This document shows, piece by piece, positions 57,401 to 64,000 of a stretch of DNA of 64,000 nucleotides. A model generated the notes under the pieces. The model did not search any database and was not told the DNA's origin. It saw only the letters and a list, made by a program, of their open reading frames with translations. The position numbers were made by a program, and so were the translations under genes. Source of the stretch: Euptelea pleiosperma (lineage: Eukaryota; Streptophyta; Magnoliopsida; Ranunculales; Eupteleaceae); contig CM068540.1 in NCBI GenBank assembly GCA_035048495.1, forward strand, positions 347,229 to 411,228. The letters are read 5' to 3'. The stretch's first letter is position 1; each line of letters opens with the position of its first letter.

Positions 57401-59157
57401 AATGGTTTAGCTGGACCTCTCCATGGCTTGGCTAACCAGGTATCATACTCTCTGTTGGTTCACTTGTTAAATTCTAAAATTTTTGCTATTTTAAGTAGAA
57501 ATTGGAACAGTATCTTATTTTTTTGATAAGTAAATGCGTATATATCAGGAAGAGGAAAAAAAACCCCATTATACATGGAGGAACAAGAAAAAGATGAGGA
57601 AGACCCTCACAAACAAAAATACAAAAGACCAGACCAAACTTTCCATCTAAATACAAAACCTTCAATAGCAACCCCCATTATACATGGAGGAACAAGAAAA
57701 AGATGAGGAAGACCCTCACAAACAAAAATACAAAAGACCAGACCAAACTAGTTAGGCCTCATCACAGAAACATTCCATCTAAATACAAAACCTTCAATAG
57801 CAACCCTCTGAATTCCTTGAGGACAGAAGACTTAATGTTGAACAATTCAATAATCTTCAAGATAACTGAATAAAAATCCCCAACCTTATCTTCAGAAAAT
57901 GTGTCTATTTCTCTCTTTCCAAATAGCCCAACAATGGTGAATGAAAGCATTCTCAGACTTATTCTACATTCTCCTAGCAGTAGATATATTGGACTCGTTA
58001 GTCAAAATCATGCAGAACAGGAATGCTAGGATTGCAAAAGAGAGGTTTATACCTTTGAGCTGTACTTAGAAAAGAGGCCTATGTAGGCATGTTTTTTAAA
58101 CTACGGAAGGAATTATATACTGAAAATGGATCCTGGTGCTGCCTGACCAACCTTAAAGAATGTCATTCACTTTGTTACCATTTGCATGAACCATTGGAGC
58201 TTTAATACAAGGTCTAGATTTCAAAACCATGACAGTTTTCTGAATGGGTCTTATGATACCTAATTTCTTAGCATGAGATGTGCATCATGTTAAAACTGAC
58301 CCACTTTATTTCCTCTATGGAAAACCACCGAAATATTGGTATTTCTGGATATAGGAATAATTTGTCTTCAATAGATACCTCAATCGGAGAACAGTGTACA
58401 TTTGTGTACACTGTAAGAGTAGGTTTATATGTTTCTGCAAAACCAAAAATTTTATGTTACTGGAATACATACATATATACGCAAACATCAAGTGGTTAAA
58501 ATAAGCATGCATGCATGCATGTTTTCTACTATAATTTATTCCAAAAAAATAATCAACCTTCACAAAGTTACGAGCTCCATTTGAATAATGTTGACCCATC
58601 TACTTAGTAGAAAATTGAAGATTTTCATTTTCATATAGGCTTGGAGAGGCTGAAGAACAAAGTAGTATTCTGTTGTGAGAATATATTCTTGTTTCTCTAT
58701 TTGAAATAGTAATTTAAATTGTTTCTTTGCAATTGATCATATGGTTCATTCCAATACTGAAGTGGCTAGAAGTTATCCATGTTGGAAACAACACAACCTG
58801 TTTTGTTCTCTCAGGCTGTGTTTTTCTGTGTTCTTGCTCGGCCCTTTGGTGTGATGTGTTTGCCAAGCAGTCTCAGAAACCAAATCACTCGAGTTTTTTA
58901 GTGAGTGTTGTATGATAGTATTGTATTCCACAAACTTTATTGGTTCTGGATTTCATCCCGTCCGAATACTGCTACTTATGGATTTGATTATGCATCTGCC
59001 TACATGAAAATTATGATTGGTTTCTGTATGTTTTACTTGCACTATGTGGGTACAGGAAGTTTTGCTATGGATCAAATCTGTGGTAGATGAGTGCGGAGAG
59101 AACATAACAGTTGAACAGTTGAAGGACTATGTGTGGAAAACATTAAATAGCGGGAAG
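39229..59157 (+). CDS. Mitochondrial citrate synthase (3' end beyond window)
   Basis: Catalyses condensation of oxaloacetate with acetyl-CoA, the entry step of the TCA cycle, in the mitochondrial matrix. Coding exons: 39,229-39,279; 40,706-40,768; 42,572-42,613; 43,171-43,236; 43,399-43,464; 43,614-43,727; 51,443-51,506; 55,390-55,472; 55,617-55,666; 55,751-55,828; 56,607-56,735; 56,896-56,938; 57,353-57,439; 59,056-59,157. All junctions are GT/AG and phases join without a stop, giving 346 codons. Residues 1-36 are basic and free of acidic residues, fitting a mitochondrial presequence. Hallmarks include [54 protein letters not shown] and [11 protein letters not shown] with active-site His307. 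The roughly 125 C-terminal residues, with the second active-site His and the Asp, are not in the window, so intron 14 exceeds 4.8 kb. The start is the first ATG after the leader intron. No coding defect is seen. Best match in style is the plant mitochondrial form, not the peroxisomal one. Confidence 0.96.
39426..39753. mobile_element. Tourist-like MITE in intron 1
   Basis: The ends GGGGCTATTTGGTGCC and, inverted, GGACATGTTTGGTTGCC form imperfect terminal repeats flanked by the 3-bp duplication TAA (39,423-39,425 and 39,754-39,756), as for PIF/Harbinger-type MITEs. It is 328 bp and non-coding. Confidence 0.72.
39757..39884. mobile_element. Second, shorter Tourist-like element abutting the first
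   Basis: Begins GGGACTGTCTGGTTGCGTG directly after the TAA of the previous MITE and ends with the inverse, CACACAAACAGTCC. The right-hand TAA is not preserved (AAC). Confidence 0.55.
39916..40334. mobile_element. Foldback element with long inverted arms in intron 1
   Basis: The left arm starts GATGTAACAAGGTATAC and the right arm, reverse-complemented, GATGTAACAACGTATAC. The inverted similarity continues over about 150 bases, including GACCGCATGGATGTTTAGCCC on the left and its inverse on the right, with a spacer of about 120 bases. It could form a long hairpin in the pre-mRNA. Target duplication not identified. Confidence 0.8.
40591..40654 (+). repeat. (CT)n microsatellite in intron 1
   Basis: About 64 bases of CT dinucleotides with a single interruption, 51 bases before exon 2. 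It extends the polypyrimidine region ahead of the exon. Confidence 0.97.
41158..41479. mobile_element. Mutator-like MITE in intron 2
   Basis: Terminal inverted repeats of about 100 bases begin GGGTATTTTAGTAAC and, inverted, GCGTATTTTAGTAAC, flanked by the perfect 9-bp duplication AAATAAGTA (41,149-41,157 and 41,480-41,488). The interior is non-coding. Long inverted repeats with a 9-bp duplication fit Mutator-like elements. Confidence 0.9.
43870..44455 (+). repeat. 296-bp tandem duplication in intron 6
   Basis: The unit starting GACTAGGACGAGGAAACTG at 43,870 repeats at 44,166 with only a handful of differences, for example GATATGAAG versus GATAGGAAG. It begins about 140 bases after exon 6 and contains no exon. 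Confidence 0.95.
45954..46110 (+). repeat. 54-bp tandem repeat within the LTR
   Basis: ATCAGGCGTTGTCTTATTTC begins at 45,954 and again at 46,008, each followed by GACCCCTTGGGG and AGTCCCCTAAAG. A third, diverged unit starts near 46,061. Confidence 0.85.
46912..49678 (-). pseudogene. hAT-superfamily transposase gene, nearly intact
   Basis: Four minus-strand exons: 49,678-47,876, 47,790-47,672, 47,583-47,166 and 47,066-46,912, with clean GT/AG junctions and a terminal TAG. Domains in order: an N-terminal BED-type zinc finger ([13 protein letters not shown]...H...C), a DUF659-type catalytic core ([28 protein letters not shown]), and the hAT C-terminal dimerisation segment ([20 protein letters not shown]). 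An Arg/Gly-rich then acidic tail follows. hAT transposases cut and paste elements with 8-bp target duplications. Defects: in-frame TAG at 48,995-48,997, TAG at 48,347-48,349, and a one-base deletion near 48,135 that shifts frame. The element's terminal repeats were not resolved. It sits in a Tekay-like LTR within citrate synthase intron 6, antisense to that gene. Confidence 0.88.
52117..53340 (+). pseudogene. Ty1/copia reverse transcriptase-RNase H fragment
   Basis: One continuous frame encodes the copia reverse transcriptase and RNase H: [24 protein letters not shown], the catalytic [10 protein letters not shown], the [15 protein letters not shown] block, and RNase H with [34 protein letters not shown] and [14 protein letters not shown]. 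It ends near VADILTKG. There are no frameshifts but four stops: 52,132-52,134, 52,333-52,335, 52,834-52,836 and 53,254-53,256. Each corresponds to a consensus CAG or CGA codon. Gag, protease and integrase are missing, so it is 5'-truncated. It lies sense-oriented in citrate synthase intron 7. Confidence 0.92.
53354..53686 (+). mobile_element. Probable 3' LTR of the copia fragment
   Basis: Follows a short purine tract (TTGAGGAG) after the RNase H region and starts TGTTGAATTC. It contains a TATAAATATT-like box near 53,566 and CT-rich tracts. The 3' boundary is uncertain; a TTTAGCA end near 53,683 is the best candidate. Confidence 0.6.
53687..55389. other. Rest of citrate synthase intron 7
   Basis: No supported gene. 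The part to about 54,540 (CT-rich leader-like and CCCTAAACC-containing sequence) may belong to another degraded LTR element, but no paired ends were found. The part after 54,600 looks like ordinary AT-rich intron. Confidence 0.4.
55829..56606. other. Citrate synthase intron 10
   Basis: Ordinary AT-rich intron sequence of 778 bp. I see no gene or repeat in it. Confidence 0.7.
57175..57215 (+). repeat. Poly-G runs in intron 12
   Basis: A run of 21 G (57,175-57,195), GTGGTG-type spacers, and a second run of 10 G (57,206-57,215). On the sense strand this could form a G-quadruplex in the pre-mRNA about 140 bases before exon 13. Long homopolymers are also prone to sequencing-length error. Confidence 0.9.
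57521..57965 (-). mobile_element. Probable LINE 3' remnant in intron 13
   Basis: On the minus strand, from about 57,960, broken frames include a [14 protein letters not shown] stretch, resembling the zinc-binding region after the reverse transcriptase of plant LINEs. It is followed by non-coding sequence ending in a TATCAAAAAAATAAG tail at 57,521, where a LINE tail would be. No target duplication was confirmed. Confidence 0.5.
57566..57807 (-). repeat. Tandem duplication of about 110-130 bp in the LINE remnant
   Basis: The block CCCCATTATACATGGAGGAA through CAATAGCAACCC occurs at about 57,574 and again at about 57,672. The second copy has about 23 extra bases (AGTTAGGCCTCATCACAGAAACA). Confidence 0.88.
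57966..59055. other. Rest of citrate synthase intron 13
   Basis: AT-rich intron sequence with a short GCATGCATGCATGCATG palindromic tract near 58,505. No gene is supported. Confidence 0.6.
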
Positions 59158-60769
59158 GTATGGACTCATCACTTCAGTACTGCTACTGTACTCGATTCAT
59201 TGTTAAGTAAACTTTAACTATTTCAGTAGATTTTTACAAGTGAGGGGAGTGTTTCCTTCCAAGTCTAGGCCATAGAGTTTTTCCTGTTTGAAACTTTGAA
59301 TACCAAGGATGGTAGCATCTATTCTCCTTGATTGCAAAATGATGGAAGACTTACCCTATACCTAAAATATTTTACATAAAATTTGTTTTTCTGCTAAAAG
59401 AACTAAAATTCTGTACTCTATGATTTCATGGTGGGTTGATCCTGGGTCAGAATATCTATTCCTAGTTTTGATCAGCACTTAGTTGCCATAGACCTGTTCT
59501 TGAATGTCACTAAATGGGTTGCACATGTTGGAGTGTATTTACTCAATTAGTTTGTTTAGTATGTGAGGCCAGTACAGTGGCCATGACTTCTTTTGACACA
59601 GAAGTAGTTTCAATTGTATGGATAAGCGATTGTTCAATTAAATCAAGTATTCATGAGCACGCACGCACGCAACTCATCTCCATGTGTTTCCTCACAGAGC
59701 CGTGTAAAATCCATGGTCACAAAATCTGTGTAAGAATCTCCTGACCCATATACACACGCACACCTGTGTGTGTGTGTGTGTGTGTGTGTTTATGAATTGA
59801 TTTATTCTAGAGCAAAAGGTAACCTGGGTTAATACAAGTTTTTTTTGTCCACGTAGGATACGTCACAAATTCGGACTGTTTATTTGGTAGAGTACCATAT
59901 GAAAAAAAAAGATTCGTGGACTCGGCAATATTCTTTTAAATAATGTGAAAATTAAATGATAGGATAATGTACCCATAGGATACGTTATGATTGTATCATA
60001 TACTTATGGACAAGGGAATACATATATAGTCTTGTATTTCTGCAAGGAAAGACAAATCAAAACATAATTTGAAAGTGTCGCTTCAGAATCTGCGTTTTGT
60101 CAGATTGTGATGTGTCTAACTTGGGTACTATTCCTGTCTAGAAGAATCTATGCAACATAAGAGAAGGTGAAACAGAGTCTAACAGACTTTCCTTTTTTTG
60201 TCAAGTGGCGGAGGGCAGTCGGGCTGATACTTGCCACATGGAGAGTAGGTGAGGTGGTCCAATAGGCGGATCCTCTTGGTCCCGCCTTTGCTGCCACATG
60301 TGATAATCCTTTCTTTGCAGGGTTAAAGTCTGTTGTGTGCACCCAAGAGTATCACATATCTTATTCTTGTTAATGTTTTTCTTGATGCAATTTTATTTTA
60401 TTTTTTCATTTTTAATTTACACTAAAGCAACCTGAAAATCTAAATTAAATTCAAATACGATATGGGCTATGACTTTGGCTATCGGTCAAGTTAAGATGAT
60501 GTGACTAAAGGCACCAAGCCGGCAAGCCCTAGAAACTTCATGCTACTTTTTGACTTCAATAATCAGTGTTAAAATGACCATCACACACATATGTTGAAAT
60601 AGAACTCACCATCACACACACGTTGAAATGGAGCTCACTATCACAACACACACATGTTGACACTCTTTTTGATAGATAAAAATACAGTCATGGGGCCCTA
60701 TGGAGATGAGTTAAGGGGCTTTTTACATAACAAAAAAAATCAGCCCTTTCTGGAACTTCTAACCCTATC
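59158..60769. other. 5' part of citrate synthase intron 14
   Basis: Intronic, with a (TG)n microsatellite at about 59,767-59,789. I searched for the expected next exon (a GHGVLRKTDPR-type motif) and did not find it here or further right. Confidence 0.6.
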
Positions 60770-60986
60770 AAGTGTGAGTTGCAATGGTGATTAGGGTTAG
60801 GGTTACGGATTCAAAGAGAGAGAAGAGAGAAGAGAAAAGGATGTCATGTGCTTAGGTCACATGACTCCATAAATCTTATTTGTATGAAAGGACAACATTA
60901 CAAGACAAGTATACCCCTCACACCAAGGAGTATTTACAGAACTACCCTTTACATGGAAATACGTCTAAAATATGTATATGATAACA
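60770..60986 (-). mobile_element. 3' LTR of copia element A
   Basis: On the minus strand it begins TGTTATCATATACA at 60,986, directly after a polypurine tract (AACTTGAAGGAGAG), and carries CT/GA-rich leader-like sequence. The end near 60,770 is uncertain. It is similar to the LTR at 62,455-62,659. Confidence 0.7.
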
Positions 60987-62454
60987 CTCTCCTTCAAGTT
61001 GGTGCATAGATATCTCTCATGCCCAACTTGCATAGACACTTGTGAAGTTGCCAACTGGGAACTCCCTTAGTGAAGACATCGGTAAGTTGCTCATCTGTCT
61101 TCACAAAAGGAGTACATACTTCCCCAGATATAAATTTTCCCTAATGAAGTAGTGGTTCATCTCAATGTGCTTGGCCCGATCATGCTGAACTGGATTATGA
61201 GCAATGCTGATGGCGACCTTATTGTCACAGTACAAGCTCTCAGACCCCGAGACGGGAAAACCAAGTTCAACAACATCTCACACAAGCCATGGGACATTGC
61301 TCTGAACTCTACCTCTGCACTTGATCTGGCGACAACAGGTTGCTTCTTGCTCCTCCAAGTAACCAGATTGCCCTCAACAAAGGTGCAATACCTTGAGGTA
61401 GATCTCATGTCATCTTTGGCACATGCCCAGTCTGCATCGGTATACGACTCTACTCCCATATGGCCATTATTTTTGAACAGAAGACCTCTACTAGGGACCG
61501 ACTTGAGGTACCTCAAGATCCTGTGTGCTGTCTCTAAGTGAATGTCTTTGGCTGAGCGCATGTACTGATTGATAACACCCACTACATAAGCAATGTCTGG
61601 TCTAGTCATGGAGAGATAGATCAAACTGCCAACTAGTCTCTGGAAGCTTCCTACATCTTGTAGTATCTGACCACTGACATATGTTAACTGGTGATTCTGC
61701 TCTATAGGAGTTTCCAATGACTTGGTTCCCAACTTGCCCGAATCCCTTAGCAGGTTTAAGACATATTTCCTTTGAGAGATGAAGTTCCCTTGGTTGGATC
61801 ATGCAACTTCGATACCCAGAAGTACTTGAGAGGTTCTAGATCCTTAGTTTCAAACTCCCCAACTAGATGACTCTTCAGCTTAGCCACCTCTTCTGCATCA
61901 TTCCCTGTAAGATTGATGTCATCAACATAGACGATGAGGGCAGTGATGCTATTCCCTTGGTGCTTCATAAATAGGGTGTGATCGGCTTGACTTTGAGTGT
62001 AACCCAACTTCTTCACTGCTAAGGTAAACCTCTCCAACCATGCTCTCGGAGATTGTTTAAGCCCATAAAGAGCTTTTCTCAGTCGACAACCTTGCTACTA
62101 TCCTCTGGTGGGATGAATATAGGAGGAGGCACCATGTATACTTCTTCATGCAGGTCACCATGAAGAAATGCATTCTTCACATCCAGCTGGTGCAAGGGCT
62201 ATGCTTGGTTTGCTGCCAAGGACAACAACACCCTGATGGAGTTCACATCTTTGCCACAGGTGCGAAGGTCTCGACATAGTCAATACCATAGGTCTGAGTG
62301 TACCTTTGGCTACTAATCTCGTATTGTACTACTTAATTGACCTGCTTGCTTTGTACTTCACTATGAACACCCATCTGCACCCAGCAGGCTTCTTGCCTCT
62401 TGGCAAGTCCACCAACTCCCATGTTCTATTCTTGTCCGAGGTACTCATAGTTGA
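60987..62454 (-). pseudogene. Ty1/copia element A, polymerase fragment
   Basis: Minus-strand frames read in order: RTWELVDLPRGKKPAGCRWV at the start of the reverse transcriptase, QLDVKNAFLHGD, ERFTLAVKKLGYTQSQADHT, YVDDINLTGNDAEEVAKLK, and RNase H with YTDADWACAKDD, YCTFVEGNLVTWRSKKQ and SSAEVEFRAMSHGLCEML. Then come a deletion and frameshift in the YCDNKAA region. A TAG at 62,199-62,201 replaces the Trp of the WPLHQLDVKNAF motif. Gag and integrase are missing, apparently because element B lies inside it at 62,455. Confidence 0.88.
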
Positions 62455-62659
62455 ATTGGAGAATTGGTGTTAGGTTTAGGGTTTTACAGTAGAGAGAGAA
62501 AAGAGAGAGAGAAGAGAGAGAGGATATCATGTGATTTGGTCACAATGACTCCATAAATGTTATTTAATAAAAAGGAAAATACAGAAAAGACAAGTATGTC
62601 CCTCAAGGGGAGTAATTACAATACTACCCCTAGAACATAGAAATACGTATCTGATAATA
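62455..62659 (-). mobile_element. 3' LTR of copia element B
   Basis: On the minus strand it starts TATTATCAGATACG at 62,659 (the usual TG is TA here), after the polypurine tract CTTGAGGGGGAG, and continues through GA-rich sequence to about 62,455, where element A polymerase sequence begins. Confidence 0.7.
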
Positions 62660-64000
62660 CTCCCCCTCAAGTTGGTGCATAGATATCTCTCATGCCCACC
62701 TTGCACAGACACTTATGTAGATGCCAACTGAGTACTACTTTAGTGAAGATATCTGCAATCTGTTCATCAGTCTTCACAAATGGAGTGCACACTGCCCCAG
62801 AGACAATCTTTTTTCTATGAAGTGGCGATGAACCTCAATGTGCTTGGCACGATCATGTTGAATAGGATTGTAAGCAATGCTGATGGCGGCTTTGTTGTCA
62901 CAGTATAAGCTCACAGATCCTGAAATTGGAAAGCCAAGTTCAGCAATCAACATCTTTAACCAGAGCATCTCACACAAGCCATGAGCCATTGCCCTGAACT
63001 CGGCTTCAGCACTAGATCTTGCAACAACTGGTTTCTTCTTGCTCCTCCAATTGACCAGATTGCCTCCAACAAGGGTACAATACCCTGAAGTAGATTGCCG
63101 ATCATCTTTGGCCCCAGCCTAGTCTGCATCTGTATATGCCTCTATATGCATGTGGCCATTTTTCTCAAAGAGAAGACCTCTACCAGGAGCTGACTTGAGA
63201 TACCTCAAGATCCGATGTGCGGTCTCTAGATGAACACCTCTAGGTGAGTGCATATACTGACTGATCACACTCACTGCATAGGCAATATCTGGCTTGGTCA
63301 AAGAGAGATAGATTAATCTCCCGACTAATCTCTGACAGCTCCCCACATCCTGTAGTAGCTCACTACTGACATCAGCCAATTGGTGGTTCTGTTCTATAGG
63401 AGTGTCCACTAGCTTGGTTTCCAACTTGCCTGAGTCTTTCAACAAGTCTAAGACATACTTCCTTTGAGAGATGAAGATCCCTTGACTGGATCTTGCAACT
63501 TCGATCCCCAGGAAGTACTTGAGAGATCCCAGATCTTTGGTTTCAAACTCCTCTGCTAACTGACGCTTCAATTTAGCTACCTCTTCTGCATCATTCCCTG
63601 TAAGAATGATGTCATCAACATAAACAATGAGAGCAGTGGTATGCTTCCCTTGCTGCTTGACTTTGAGTGTAGCCTATCTTCTTCACAGCTAGGGTAAACC
63701 TCTCGTACCATACTCGTAGAGATTGCTTTAGCCCATAGAGAGCTTTCTTTAGTCGACACACCTTGCTACTATTTCCTTGTGGAGTGAATCTAGGAGGAGG
63801 CACCATATAGACTTCTTCATGTAGATCTCCATGAAGAAATGCATTCTTCACATCCAGCTGATGTACAGGCCAAGCTTGGTTTGCTGCCAGGGACAACAAC
63901 ACTCGAATGGAGTTCATTTTTGCCACAGGCGCAAAGGTCTCCACATAGTCGATCCCATAGGTCTGAGTGTACCCCTTAGTTACCAATTTTGCCTTGTACT
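62660..64000 (-). pseudogene. Ty1/copia element B, polymerase fragment (continues past window)
   Basis: Minus-strand frames encode the reverse transcriptase from YTQTYGIDYVETFAPVAKMN through NAFLHGDLHEEVYM and LYGLKQSLRVWYERF, a small deletion after KIGYTQSQA, then [20 protein letters not shown], RNase H with YTDAD-stop-AGAKDD, GGNLVNWRSKKKPVVA, AEFRAMAHGLCEMLWLK and YCDNKAAISIAYNP. The stop at 63,119-63,121 replaces the conserved Trp. The family is the same as element A. The 5' part lies beyond the window. Confidence 0.9.

Noticed and set aside
59158..64000. Remaining citrate synthase exons
   Set aside because: No sequence encoding the expected GHGVLRKTDPR-type motif or later conserved blocks was seen on the plus strand.

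Overview
The window comes from a flowering-plant nuclear genome. It contains a spliced mitochondrial citrate synthase gene with GT/AG introns and a TATA-type promoter, long AT-rich non-coding stretches, and a dense set of plant-type transposons (Ty3/gypsy Athila/Tat-like and Tekay-like LTRs, Ty1/copia, CACTA, hAT, Mutator-like and Tourist-like MITEs, a LINE remnant). The species cannot be named from the sequence.

Left part (1 to about 36,360) is almost entirely nested transposons. One LTR family (TGATATT...TTTCA ends, LTRs about 2.4-3.1 kb) occurs repeatedly. It forms a damaged element from the window start to 27,783, a nearly complete 7.3-kb element at 29,069-36,354 with target duplication CTTGC, and three solo LTRs with perfect 5-bp target duplications (GTTTC, GTAGC, CATAG). 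The 3' LTR of the first element is split by a solo LTR on the minus strand. That solo LTR is split by a 15.65-kb CACTA transposon (9,991-25,641, target duplication CCT). The CACTA is in turn split by two more solo LTRs of the same family and a Tekay-like solo LTR. A second Tekay-like solo LTR (3,826-6,923) sits in the first element's internal region.

The CACTA element has no visible transposase. It carries minus-strand exon fragments of at least four unrelated host genes: MAP65, a plant diacylglycerol kinase (C1 region), a kinesin-4/FRA1-like stalk, and a cinnamoyl-CoA-reductase-like fragment. All are broken by stops or frameshifts or are partial. All three nested LTR insertions appear to lie inside captured exons.

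Right part (about 36,360 to 64,000) is the host gene region. A spacer carrying a degenerate 180-220-bp direct-repeat array precedes a citrate synthase gene on the plus strand. Fourteen coding exons (39,229-59,157; 346 codons) are in the window and the last roughly quarter of the protein lies beyond it. The exons look intact, but the introns are bloated: intron 1 has two Tourist-like MITEs and a foldback element, intron 2 a Mutator-like MITE with a 9-bp duplication, intron 6 a 296-bp tandem duplication and a Tekay-like LTR with an inserted hAT transposase gene, intron 7 a copia fragment, intron 13 a LINE remnant, and intron 14 two copia elements of one family in the same orientation.

Most in-frame stops whose parent codon can be inferred (CAG, CAA, CGA, TGG) fit C-to-T change on one strand, the pattern expected of long-methylated transposon DNA.
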